A stretch of DNA of 64,000 nt from an uncultured Oscillospiraceae bacterium (GTDB lineage: Bacteria > Bacillota > Clostridia > Oscillospirales > Oscillospiraceae): positions 5,319-69,318 of the forward strand of contig CAKTVL010000008.1 of the NCBI GenBank assembly GCA_934623575.1, in the 5' to 3' direction. The first letter of the stretch is position 1. Each line of letters starts with the position of its first letter. Below the pieces are notes generated by a model. That model saw only the letters and a program-made list of their open reading frames with translations, was not told the DNA's origin and ran no database searches. Positions 25,886 to 33,713 of this stretch are shown one piece after another. Position numbers and translations under genes: made by a program.

Positions 25886-26845
25886 TCAGAACTTCAGAAG
25901 ATTATCCAGAATATTTGCCGCCTGTTGCAGTTCGCTCTGGGTGGCCTCATTTGGTATATCTTCGTCCTTTTGTACCTTGTGGGGCAGATAGGGTTCATAG
26001 TTCTGCCTGGTGATCGTGGGGCGGTAGTGTCCAAGCATCTGCGCCAGTTCCTTGGTATCCACGCCGTTCTTCAGAGCGAGGATGGCGCAGGTGTGGCGGA
26101 GATCCACATACCTGATATGGTCGATGCCTGCTTCCTTTATGATCTCATCGTGCATCCGGCGCACCATCTGCGGCGAGTAAGGTTTCAGCGTGGCCGGGTG
26201 CATAAACATGAGCGGACTGCTTGGGTGCTTGTCGTGTTCCCTGATTAGGAGGTCGATTACCTCTGGTGTCAGTGCTATCGTCCTTGTCTGACTGCCGTAC
26301 TCCACCAGCTCTCGCCGTACCACGGCACGGTTTTCTGCGATGGTCAGCGTCCGATTTTCGATATCAAGGTCGCTCCATTTCAGGGCGATTAGCTCGCCTT
26401 GGCGTAGGCCTGTCGTCAGCGCCAGCATGAACATGGGGAGGTAGCCCAGCCGCTCGGCGGCGTCCAGATAGTCCTCCATTTCCAGAGGCGTCATGATATT
26501 TGCTTTCACCGTTGTGGACTTGCGGTGGCGGAATGCCTTGGCGGGATTCTCTGTCAGGAGACCGTCCCGTATGGCTTGATCCAAGCATTGTTGGAGCAGG
26601 CGGTGGATGTGCCGCATAGTTTCTTCGCCCAGGCCAGAGTTGCCGGGTCGATGATTGCCGAAGCGCCGCCGTTCCTCCAGAAATTCTCCGACCATCTCCG
26701 ATGTCAATTCAGAGAGCGGTATATCTCCCAAGCTGGGGAGAATATGGTTCTTGAATACATAGTTGTGTGCCGCATAGGTAGTCGGTCTGCTCTGATGCTT
26801 ATCATAGGTTTCCTGCCAGAAGAGGATGTATTCCCGGAGCGTCAT
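25886..26845 (-). CDS. Tyrosine recombinase, intact catalytic domain
   Basis: A 319-residue recombinase lacking the AP2-like arm domain. Catalytic residues are present: R in TTGLRQGEL, DLRHT, LGH and Tyr in RQNYEPY. The start at 26845 is the ATG overlapping the stop of the upstream recombinase (ATGA), so the two are translated as a pair. It probably forms a heteromeric recombinase with the catalytically degenerate partner, as in elements that carry tandem recombinases. Confidence 0.85.
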   Translation of the reverse strand: MTLREYILFWQETYDKHQSRPTTYAAHNYVFKNHILPSLGDIPLSELTSEMVGEFLEERRRFGNHRPGNSGLGEETMRHIHRLLQQCLDQAIRDGLLTENPAKAFRHRKSTTVKANIMTPLEMEDYLDAAERLGYLPMFMLALTTGLRQGELIALKWSDLDIENRTLTIAENRAVVRRELVEYGSQTRTIALTPEVIDLLIREHDKHPSSPLMFMHPATLKPYSPQMVRRMHDEIIKEAGIDHIRYVDLRHTCAILALKNGVDTKELAQMLGHYRPTITRQNYEPYLPHKVQKDEDIPNEATQSELQQAANILDNLLKF

Positions 26846-27555
26846 ATTCCCACCTCCATGCACTGGCGCTGCAGATCCCGAAAAGCCACCCACGGGAGCC
26901 GTGCCCGTTTCAATATCTTTTTGTGTAGGTAGTAGAACTCGTGCAGCTTATACGGTGCTCCGGTTTTGAGATTGAGGAATACATACGGCAAGTCCGTTTC
27001 CGGTATCTGCTTCAGAAGGCGTTCTGCTTTGGCGTTAAGCTTCAGCAGGCGCTGACCCTTGAGGATGTACCTGTAGCGGACATAAAAATCAGCCCACGAC
27101 AAGGTGATCAGTTCACATTGCCGCAGGCCGCTTGATAGTCCTGTATAGATGATGGAGAGTACGCCGAGCTGCTCTGCTGCGCTCAGGTAACGCTGGAGCT
27201 GCCCCAAGCGCAGAGGGGCTGCTTTGTATTCCTCTGCCTTTGATTCCTGGCAGAGCCGCACCGGGTTGTATGGAATAAACTGTTCCCGTGCTGCTTCGTC
27301 CATACACCGGCGCAGGAGCAAATGGACGCACCAGACACTTCTGGCGCTGAGTCTCTGACTCCGTAGCGTGTCATAGAAATTGGTGATGGTCTGCTCTGTC
27401 AGGTCAGAGAGCGCCACACTTCCGATGCTGGGGAGGATGTGGCTGTAAATCAGATTGCGGTACCCGCCCTCGGTGTTGCCGTTCCATTTGTGCCGATTGG
27501 CGGTGAACCACTGGCCGCACCACTGCTCGACTGTCAGGGTATTTTCTTTCTGCAT
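26842..27555 (-). CDS. Catalytically degenerate tyrosine recombinase
   Basis: A 237-residue protein with the core-binding domain and first half of the catalytic domain of a tyrosine recombinase. The first catalytic Arg is kept (SGLRQCEL), but the HxxR box reads FRDLQRQ and the chain stops 10 residues later, so the H, second R and nucleophilic Tyr are absent. GGAGG precedes the ATG at 27555. The stop overlaps the start of the intact recombinase. Clean coupling suggests a maintained, non-catalytic subunit rather than a random pseudogene, although decay is possible. Confidence 0.75.
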   Translation of the reverse strand: MQKENTLTVEQWCGQWFTANRHKWNGNTEGGYRNLIYSHILPSIGSVALSDLTEQTITNFYDTLRSQRLSARSVWCVHLLLRRCMDEAAREQFIPYNPVRLCQESKAEEYKAAPLRLGQLQRYLSAAEQLGVLSIIYTGLSSGLRQCELITLSWADFYVRYRYILKGQRLLKLNAKAERLLKQIPETDLPYVFLNLKTGAPYKLHEFYYLHKKILKRARLPWVAFRDLQRQCMEVGI

Positions 27556-27642
27556 ATCGTCGCCTCCTTTTGGCAAACGAACAATATCACAGAAAGCAGG
27601 AAATAGCTACTGGAAAGAATGGAATATTCGCGGAATCAAACT

Positions 27643-27708
27643 ATTCCGAATAATGTCGCTATTGTTCGGAATAATACAGTTGATTTTATGTGGAATAGTG
27701 GTTATAAT
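27643..27708 (+). promoter_or_regulatory. Operator-like inverted repeat and promoter of the HTH-AAA gene
   Basis: TTGATT (27680-27685) and TATAAT (27703-27708) with a 17-base spacer form a strong promoter. Just upstream ATTCCGAATAAT (27643-27654) and 27661-27672 make a 12-bp inverted repeat with one mismatch and a 6-base spacer. Further GGAAT/ATTCC copies lie at 27620-27636. The N-terminal HTH of the encoded protein is a candidate binder. Confidence 0.6.
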
Positions 27709-27741
27709 ATTCTTGACGAACTGCAATGGAGGTGTTCCAAT

Positions 27742-29607
27742 ATGACGATCAAAGAAGCGGCTGCCGCCTGGGGGATTACCGAACGACGGGTCAATGCGCT
27801 CTGCAAAGCCGGACGCATTTCCGGCGCATATAAGGATGGCAGGCAGTGGTTTATCCCGGACGGTACTCATAAGCCGATGGATAAGCGCAACCGCCGAAGT
27901 GCTGTGAAACCCGCAGTGTCATCCGCACGCAAGCCCTTGCCTATTGGTGTGTCTGATTACCGGGACGCCTGCAAAAACTACTACTATGTAGACAAGACTT
28001 TAATGATCAAAGAGTTTCTGGACGAGCGCCCCAAAGTATCCCTATTTACCCGCCCCAGACGCTTTGGCAAAACGTTGAACATGGATATGCTCCGCACTTT
28101 CTTCGAAAAGACGACCGAGGACACTTCCGTTTACTTCAGAGATAAGAAAATCTGGTCCTGCGGAGAATCCTATCTTGCTCACCATAGAAAGTACCCTGTG
28201 ATCTTCCTGTCCTTCAAGGATGTTAAATACACCTCTTGGGAAGAAACCTATCAGACGCTCCAAAAGCTGATCGCGCAGGAATTCCGCCGTCACGATGAAT
28301 TGGCCTCCAGTTCTGCGCTCAGTGATTACGAAAAAGAGGAGTATTCCCTTCTTGCAACAGAAGCCGCTGACGAAGTAGAATATCAAATGTCCCTGCGGAC
28401 ACTGACGCTGCTCCTCCATAAGCACCACAATGTTGCACCTATCGTCATCATTGACGAATATGATACGCCCATTCAGCAGGGCCATGTGATCGGTTTTTAC
28501 AACACGATCATCGGATTCATGCGAAACCTGTTCTCCGGCGGTCTGAAGGACAATCCGCATCTGAGCTATGGTTTCTTGACCGGCATCCTGCGTGTTGCCA
28601 AGGAAAGTATCTTCAGCGGCCTGAACAACCTGAAGATCAACTCAATTTTAGACGAGCGCTACAGTGAATATTTCGGCTTTACTTCAAGCGAAGTACATGA
28701 GATGGCGGACTACTATCATGCTTCTGATAAATATCAGGAGCTTTGCGAGTGGTATGATGGTTACCTTTTCGGCAATACCGAGATTTTTAATCCCTGGTCT
28801 GTCATTGGATACTTCAATAATAACTGCCGTCCCAAAGCATTCTGGCAGTCCACCGGAAGCAATGACATCATCCGCGAGGTGCTGGCTTCTGCAACGCCGG
28901 ATATTATGGAGCGTCTGGAACTGTTGATGAAGGGCGAATCCTTCGTTACGCACATCGACACCGGCGTCATTTATCCGCAGATCCAGAATGATCCGTCCTC
29001 TGTTTACAGCTTCCTGCTGGTGGCAGGTTATTTGAAGGCTGTGAGCTGCGACCAGTCTTATGGCGAGGATTATATGTGCGAAGTGGCTCTGCCCAACAAA
29101 GAGATTTCTTTCGTCTACAGCAAGGAGATCCTCTCTCAGCTTGAGAATATTATTCCTCGTTCCGTTGCTATTGCTATTCAGGAAGCTATCTACAAGGTAG
29201 ATAGCGACTCACTGCAAAAAACTTTGGAGAAGTTTCTGCTCCAAACAATTAGTTTCCACGATGCTGCCGACGAAACATTTTACCATGGTCTGATATTGGG
29301 TATGTGCGCTGTGATGGACAACAGCTATCGCATTACCTCCAATCGCGAAGCTGGTGATGGACGATTTGATATTCAGATGCTTCCTTTGAATAAGCGGCTG
29401 CCTGGTATTCTGATTGAATTAAAGGCCGGGAAAGACCGCTCTGAACCACAGCTTGAAGACCTTGCTAATGTTGCCTTGCAACAGATTAACGACCGTGCAT
29501 ATAGCGTTGATTTGCAGGCAATGAATGTTACGTCAATTATAAAAATCGGCATTGCATTCTCTGGCAAAAGAACACACATTGCTGCTGAAAAACAAAACAT
29601 CGAATAA
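27742..29607 (+). CDS. HTH-AAA ATPase-PD-(D/E)XK nuclease fusion
   Basis: A 621-residue protein. Residues 1-45 are a MerR/Xis-like HTH (MTIKEAAAAWGITERRVNAL, then GRQWFIP). Then comes the AAA-ATPase_like domain: PIGVSDYRDAC, Walker A PRRFGKT and Walker B VIIDEYDTPI. The C-terminal PD-(D/E)XK nuclease domain reads RFDIQ, then GILIELKAG. The start is fixed by GGAGGT before ATG 27742. The AAA/PD-(D/E)XK family is common in gut bacteria and of unknown role; the added N-terminal HTH is unusual. It lies alone behind its own promoter and operator next to the right-hand tRNA-Pro fragment. Confidence 0.82.
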   Translation: MTIKEAAAAWGITERRVNALCKAGRISGAYKDGRQWFIPDGTHKPMDKRNRRSAVKPAVSSARKPLPIGVSDYRDACKNYYYVDKTLMIKEFLDERPKVSLFTRPRRFGKTLNMDMLRTFFEKTTEDTSVYFRDKKIWSCGESYLAHHRKYPVIFLSFKDVKYTSWEETYQTLQKLIAQEFRRHDELASSSALSDYEKEEYSLLATEAADEVEYQMSLRTLTLLLHKHHNVAPIVIIDEYDTPIQQGHVIGFYNTIIGFMRNLFSGGLKDNPHLSYGFLTGILRVAKESIFSGLNNLKINSILDERYSEYFGFTSSEVHEMADYYHASDKYQELCEWYDGYLFGNTEIFNPWSVIGYFNNNCRPKAFWQSTGSNDIIREVLASATPDIMERLELLMKGESFVTHIDTGVIYPQIQNDPSSVYSFLLVAGYLKAVSCDQSYGEDYMCEVALPNKEISFVYSKEILSQLENIIPRSVAIAIQEAIYKVDSDSLQKTLEKFLLQTISFHDAADETFYHGLILGMCAVMDNSYRITSNREAGDGRFDIQMLPLNKRLPGILIELKAGKDRSEPQLEDLANVALQQINDRAYSVDLQAMNVTSIIKIGIAFSGKRTHIAAEKQNIE

Positions 29608-29669
29608 GCATCTTCGCTCAGCAGGCTGGCTATCATCCAAGTCAGCCTGCTGTTTCTTTGTTATCGCGC

Positions 29670-29702
29670 TTATTTCTTTGTTTATGCGGCGCAGTTTCTG
29701 AG
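29670..29702. repeat. Dispersed TTATTCTTTG...GCGGCGCAG motif, copy D
   Basis: TTATTTCTTTGTTTATGCGG then CGCAGTTTCTGAG. It lies about 240 bases left of the second tRNA-Pro fragment, the same relative place as copy A at the first. Confidence 0.5.
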
Positions 29703-29853
29703 CTGCTCTCTGCAGCAAAAAACACCCGCTGTTGGAGGTAAACCCGGTCGGAAGCACTTTTAATATACAGAATTTCATCCCACACAAATCCCAAAAGCCG
29801 AAAGCGGTGGCTGAAATAAACAGTCCAATAGAGTTCCAAAGAGGAACCGCAGG

Positions 29854-29879
29854 AGTGCCGGAAAGTGCCAAAGAGTGCG
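29854..29879. repeat. Three AGTGC iterons at 10-base spacing
   Basis: AGTGCC at 29854 and 29864 and AGTGCG at 29874 are exactly one helical turn apart. They lie 32 bases before the att core, suggesting integrase or Xis arm sites. The stretch 29608-29910 has no convincing gene. Confidence 0.4.
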
Positions 29880-29910
29880 ACACAGTTCTGCCTGAAGGTT
29901 TAGACATAGG

Positions 29911-29955
29911 TTTGGGTCCAGGAGACCGTGCGTTCGAGCCGCACTACTCGGGCCA
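29911..29955 (+). other. Second, divergent tRNA-Pro(TGG) 3' half, probable attachment site
   Basis: It aligns without gaps to the fragment at 7290-7334 (about 70% identity): anticodon loop TTTGGGT, stem, variable loop, T-arm GTGCG TTCGAGC CGCAC, acceptor TACTCGG, discriminator G and CCA. T-stem differences are compensatory, so it comes from a different but functional tRNA-Pro rather than decay of the first copy. The upstream half is missing. It marks the right end of the element lying to its left. Confidence 0.65.
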
Positions 29956-29957
29956 AA

Positions 29958-29992
29958 GCCCCTCTGAAATCGTTGATTTCAGAGGGCTTTTT
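29958..29992 (+). terminator. Terminator after the second tRNA-Pro fragment
   Basis: CTCTGAAATC pairs with GATTTCAGAG around GTT, extended by GCC/GGC, and is followed by TTTTT. It lies immediately after the encoded CCA, as after the first fragment. Confidence 0.7.
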
Positions 29993-29993
29993 C

Positions 29994-30024
29994 TTATTCT
30001 TTGTCTATTGCGGCGCAGAATCTG
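29994..30024. repeat. Dispersed TTATTCTTTG...GCGGCGCAG motif, copy E
   Basis: TTATTCTTTGTCTATTGCGG then CGCAGAATCTGAG, directly to the right of the second tRNA-Pro fragment and its terminator. Confidence 0.45.
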
Positions 30025-30086
30025 AGTCGTTTCATATTGAATCTCGCGACCCGTAACAATATAATATTTATATAGGAGGAATACAT

Positions 30087-30308
30087 ATGAAATGGGAAAA
30101 TATAAATCTGCAATTTGGAAATGTCCTCCGGAAAATACGAGAAGGGCGTTGTATGACGCAAGAGGAGTTTTCAGCATTTTGCGGAATAAGCCGTGCCTAT
30201 TACGGACGCGTTGAACGCGGGGAACATAGTGCTACTTTGGAAATCTGTCAGAAGATATCAGAGGCAACGGGACTATCCTTTTCGGAATTGTTTGAGGATA
30301 TTGTTTAA
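30087..30308 (+). CDS. XRE regulator of the AIPR gene
   Basis: A 73-residue Cro/CI HTH protein (LRKIREGRCMTQEEFSAFCG, then YYGRVERGEHSATLE). ATAGGAGGA precedes the ATG. It belongs to a different XRE subgroup from the three KLWKLL-type regulators in this window. It is followed by a perfect 18-bp palindrome that overlaps the promoter of the AIPR gene and is its probable operator. Confidence 0.85.
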   Translation: MKWENINLQFGNVLRKIREGRCMTQEEFSAFCGISRAYYGRVERGEHSATLEICQKISEATGLSFSELFEDIV

Positions 30309-30353
30309 AACGTCATATATGACGTTGATTACACTATTCGACGACTGTATAAT
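30309..30353 (+). promoter_or_regulatory. Palindromic operator overlapping the AIPR promoter
   Basis: AACGTCATATATGACGTT (30309-30326) is a perfect 18-bp palindrome starting directly after the regulator stop. It shares its last two bases with the -35 TTGATT (30325-30330), which is 17 bases from TATAAT (30348-30353). A dimeric XRE repressor bound here would block transcription of the AIPR gene. Confidence 0.7.
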
Positions 30354-30420
30354 CAAGCTGTGGATGGCAGTTCTGTCTGCGTATCCAAATACAACGTCTC
30401 GAATGACAAGGAGAACTATT

Positions 30421-31608
30421 ATGAGTAATCACGAAAAGCGAACCCTTACCTTTAAGGTGCAGTCCTTCCGCCGCATCCCAAACCCCTACCTCAAATCAGA
30501 GGAAGGAGAGAAAGGTGCGGAGATGTACATTGCTATCTGCGACGTTAAGGATATCCCTGACAATTTCCCTATGGAAACAAATCCCCGCGAGCAGAAAATG
30601 ACCACTAATGTGGCAAAAAGAATTAAAGAATCTCTTCTCAACGCCAGCGAACTGAACTTCTATCTGCTGAACCGTGGCATTCTGCTTTCTGCAAAAGATG
30701 TATCCTACAGCAATTACTCCAACGAGATGACCATCAGTTTTGAAGATAGCGAAGTTCACGGAAACGTCGACGGTGGCCATACTTACAGAACGATCCTCCA
30801 GTACCGTGACCAACTTGATCGTGGTCAGCAGTATGTAAAAATTGAGATTCTGACGGGCATTGAAGGAATTTTCCAGAGTCTTGCGGCTGCACGTAATACT
30901 TCCGTTCAGGTACAGGATAAGTCTATTGCCGAACTGGAAGATCGCTTTGATATTATCAAAAACACCCTTGCTAATGAGAGCTATATCTCCCGTGTTTTCT
31001 TCAAGGAAAATGACACCGGTGATATTGACGTTGCTGATCTGCTGGCTCTTCTGAATATGTTTAATATCACCCGTTACAATGGCATGGCCTCTTTCCCCAT
31101 CAACTCTTACAGTTCCAAGAAGAAATGTATCGATCTGTATATTGCTGACCATAAGCAGTACGGGGAATCCGGGGAGAATCCCTATGTGAAAATGATTGGT
31201 ATCATGCCTGATATTTTTCGCCTGTATGATGCTATCGAGGTCGGAATGAATAAATTCTATCGTCAAAAAAACCCCGGTGGTAGATATGGCTCTACCAAAG
31301 GTGTCCAGGTACCTAAGCCTGGTCAGCAGTTCCACTCCAAGTTCTTGGGTAACGACTTGGATGTTGCTTCTCCCAACGGCTTTATTTACCCTATCCTGGG
31401 TGCGTTCCGTGCGCTGGTCGAGGAAAAAGATGGCCAGTATCGCTGGAAGAAGAATCCCTTCGCTGTTCTGGAGAATGTTGGTGCTGATTTGGTTGAGTCC
31501 ACCGTATCTATGAGCCGTTCCTTGGGCAACAATCCCCAGTCCGTCGGCAAGGAAGCCAACATCTGGAAGACTCTGTATATGACCGTTGCTTTTGAAACTA
31601 TGGCATAA
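30421..31608 (+). CDS. AIPR (abortive phage resistance) family protein
   Basis: A 395-residue protein of the AIPR type. The central HGNVDGGHTYRTIL corresponds to the conserved DGxxT/R box, and ARNTSVQVQDKSIAEL and NITRYNGM are further family blocks. AIPR proteins were first seen in lactococcal abortive-infection loci; their biochemistry is not settled. AAGGAGAA precedes the ATG at 30421. It has its own promoter under the likely control of the upstream XRE protein, which fits a system that must be held silent until infection. Confidence 0.8.
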   Translation: MSNHEKRTLTFKVQSFRRIPNPYLKSEEGEKGAEMYIAICDVKDIPDNFPMETNPREQKMTTNVAKRIKESLLNASELNFYLLNRGILLSAKDVSYSNYSNEMTISFEDSEVHGNVDGGHTYRTILQYRDQLDRGQQYVKIEILTGIEGIFQSLAAARNTSVQVQDKSIAELEDRFDIIKNTLANESYISRVFFKENDTGDIDVADLLALLNMFNITRYNGMASFPINSYSSKKKCIDLYIADHKQYGESGENPYVKMIGIMPDIFRLYDAIEVGMNKFYRQKNPGGRYGSTKGVQVPKPGQQFHSKFLGNDLDVASPNGFIYPILGAFRALVEEKDGQYRWKKNPFAVLENVGADLVESTVSMSRSLGNNPQSVGKEANIWKTLYMTVAFETMA

Positions 31609-31662
31609 CACTATATCGCAAATTGCGCAATCCGCAAAATTAATCAAAATACCGATATCATG

Positions 31663-31698
31663 CCGACATGGGCGCCGATTACTCGGTACCCATGTCGG
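31663..31698. terminator. Terminator between AIPR and integrase genes
   Basis: CCGACATGGG (31663-31672) pairs with CCCATGTCGG (31689-31698). TTCTTTTTAT follows on the plus strand. It separates two convergent genes. Confidence 0.7.
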
Positions 31699-31707
31699 TG
31701 ATTCTTT

Positions 31708-33222
31708 TTATTTACTCTTTTTCGCCTTTTTCTTCCGCCCTTCCTTCTTATCCTTCTCCGGCTCCTGTGGTGACAGCGCACCCTCCGCCTTCTGCCGTTT
31801 CAGTTCTGCAAGCTCAGTTTTCATCTCTACGATCAGCACCTTTAGCTTTTCCTCGCACTCCTCGCGGGTGTGTGCATAGACATTGCGGGCGTGCTTTTTA
31901 CCGTCGGGCCATTTGGGAGAGTAGCGGCCTTCAAACAGGTGGTCGTTGATCTCGCTGACACAGCCGGTACCGGATCTGCGCTTGCGGCCCACGTAGGGCT
32001 TGAAATCGGTCATACTCGGCTTTTCCGCCTGGGCTGGGGCAGTTTCCTGCCCCGGCTCTGAAGTGTCCTCCTGCGGCGCTGCTTTGCCGATGCCGCGGTC
32101 GATGTTGGCGGCGGCCGTGAGCCGCATGTCGTCGGTGATGTGGGTGTAGATGTCCAGCGTGGTGGCCGCCGACACATGCCCCAGCATGGCGGAGAGTGTT
32201 TTCACATCCATGCCATTTTCCAGTGCCAGCGTTGCAAATGTGTGACGCAAATCATGGAAGCGCACATGCTTGCACCCTGCGTGTTCCAAGATGAGCTGCA
32301 GTCTGCGGCGTACTACGCCGGGGGTGATGGGGCAGTCCTCCTTCACCGGCGACGGGAACATCCAGCGGGAGTCCACCGTCTCTTTGTACTCCCGCAGTAC
32401 TACCACCACAGCGGGCGGCAGGACGATCTTGCGGACGGAGTTCTTCGTCTTAGGCGTGCTGATTTGAAGCTGACCCCGCACGTCGTAGACCTGCTTGTTC
32501 ACATTCAGCACGCCGGTTTTGAAGTTCAGGTCATCCCATTGCAGCGCCATCAGCTCGCCCCGGCGCAGACCAGTTGCTAAGTCCAGAAGGAACACTTCGT
32601 AGTAGCCCTCGAACTTTGCTTGAATAAGAAATCTTTGCAGCTCTTCCCGCGTCAGCACCTGCATCTCCCGAGCCTTCTTCGGCGGCAGCTTGCAGCCGAT
32701 GGCCGGGTTGACACGAATCAGCCCATCCTGCACTGCCTTTTCCAATGCGGAGCGGCAGGTGGCGTGGCACATGCGCACCATTCGGTCGGACAGCCCTTCG
32801 CCATACTTGTCAGTGAACCGCTTCCGGCCGCTTTTCTTGAGTCGACCGTAGAACTGCTGCAGGTCATTCTGCGTCAGCTTGTTCAGCGGGATGTCCCCGA
32901 TCTCCGGGATGACGTGCAGTCGGATGCGGCTCTCATAGGTCTCCTGCGTAGTGGGGCGGATCTTGGGCTTGGAGTGATTCTCGTACCAATATGTCAGCCA
33001 GTCCCCGAACGGCATCTCGGACCGCACTTTTTCGGGCTTCAACCCGCCGTAATCCTCCTTGAGCTTTTGGAGTTTCTCGAGGCACTCCTTCTTCGTTTTG
33101 GCAAGGACATTTTTCGTCTTGGGATAGCCGTTATCGTCATAGCCGATGACGATGCGTCCCTCCCACCGACCATCCTTGCGCTGTCTTACGGTTCCGTCGC
33201 CGGCTTTTCGTTTTCTTGCCAC
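31708..33222 (-). CDS. Tyrosine recombinase with a second arm-binding-like domain at the C-terminus
   Basis: A 504-residue integrase, about 100 longer than usual. The N-terminus (GDGTVRQRKDGRWEGRIVIG, then KTKKECLEKLQKL) is the AP2-like arm domain. The core and catalytic domains carry TGLRRGEL, FHDLRHT, LGH and LDIYTH. After the catalytic Tyr there is an extension with SGTGCVSEINDHLFEGRYSP, then HTREECEEKLKVL. This extension mirrors the N-terminal arm domain in motif order, and a Lys-rich tail follows. The catalytic set is complete, so it is probably active. Its 5' end overlaps the tail of another integrase gene by 37 bases. Confidence 0.88.
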   Translation of the reverse strand: MARKRKAGDGTVRQRKDGRWEGRIVIGYDDNGYPKTKNVLAKTKKECLEKLQKLKEDYGGLKPEKVRSEMPFGDWLTYWYENHSKPKIRPTTQETYESRIRLHVIPEIGDIPLNKLTQNDLQQFYGRLKKSGRKRFTDKYGEGLSDRMVRMCHATCRSALEKAVQDGLIRVNPAIGCKLPPKKAREMQVLTREELQRFLIQAKFEGYYEVFLLDLATGLRRGELMALQWDDLNFKTGVLNVNKQVYDVRGQLQISTPKTKNSVRKIVLPPAVVVVLREYKETVDSRWMFPSPVKEDCPITPGVVRRRLQLILEHAGCKHVRFHDLRHTFATLALENGMDVKTLSAMLGHVSAATTLDIYTHITDDMRLTAAANIDRGIGKAAPQEDTSEPGQETAPAQAEKPSMTDFKPYVGRKRRSGTGCVSEINDHLFEGRYSPKWPDGKKHARNVYAHTREECEEKLKVLIVEMKTELAELKRQKAEGALSPQEPEKDKKEGRKKKAKKSK

Positions 33223-33443
33223 GGTTTCAACTCCTTTCCGAAGATGTCCTCCATGAAGCCGCCCACGATGCCCGAGGCTGTCTTCTGCATATCCGATGTA
33301 ACATGGGTATAGGTGTCCAGCGTGAAGGACGCATTGGTGTGTCCCAGAATACCGGACAGCGTTTTGGCGTCCACGCCGCTGGTGAGGGCGTGGGTGGCGA
33401 AGGTGTGACGCAGATCGTGGAAGCGGATGCTGGGGAGTCCCGC
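33186..33443 (-). pseudogene. 3' remnant of an integrase gene
   Basis: About 85 codons encode only the end of a tyrosine recombinase: FHDLRHTFATHALTSG, LGHTNAS and LDTYTH, then a normal C-terminal tail. Homology begins near 33443; upstream sequence no longer resembles an integrase, so the first three quarters are gone. The junction lies close to 33443-33480 and marks a rearrangement or insertion boundary. Confidence 0.7.
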
Positions 33444-33518
33444 CCGCGGGTAGCTGTCCATAAAACAGGTTTCACGAAACAAATACTATGACAGTTGCCG
33501 GACAAGGGTTGCTGACAA

Positions 33519-33553
33519 AAAAGGGTATGTGCCGTTAAGGCACATACCCTTTT
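33519..33553 (-). terminator. Terminator of the ten-gene operon
   Basis: AAAAGGGTATGTGCC (33519-33533) pairs over 15 bases with 33539-33553. On the minus strand the stem is followed by six T. It lies downstream of the GIY-YIG gene. The remaining 33560-33713 shows no gene. Confidence 0.7.
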
Positions 33554-33713
33554 GCTGTTTTAAAGGTCGATTATGGCTGATTTTTTGCCGTCACGCATCT
33601 TTCAGAGGGTGCTTGATGGGATTTGCCGCCCCGCTTGAAAAGCGGGCTGAAACAGTCGTTTTGCCAAAGGAAAGTGAGAGCTATGTATTATCCAGAGGAT
33701 ACTGCGAGGAAGA

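Noticed and set aside
29881..29955. Reading 29911-29955 as a tRNA-Leu(TAG) or tRNA-Ser 3' end
   Set aside because: The upstream TTTAGAC could be an anticodon loop with a long variable arm, but gap-free alignment to the first fragment and discriminator context fit a tRNA-Pro(TGG) half better.
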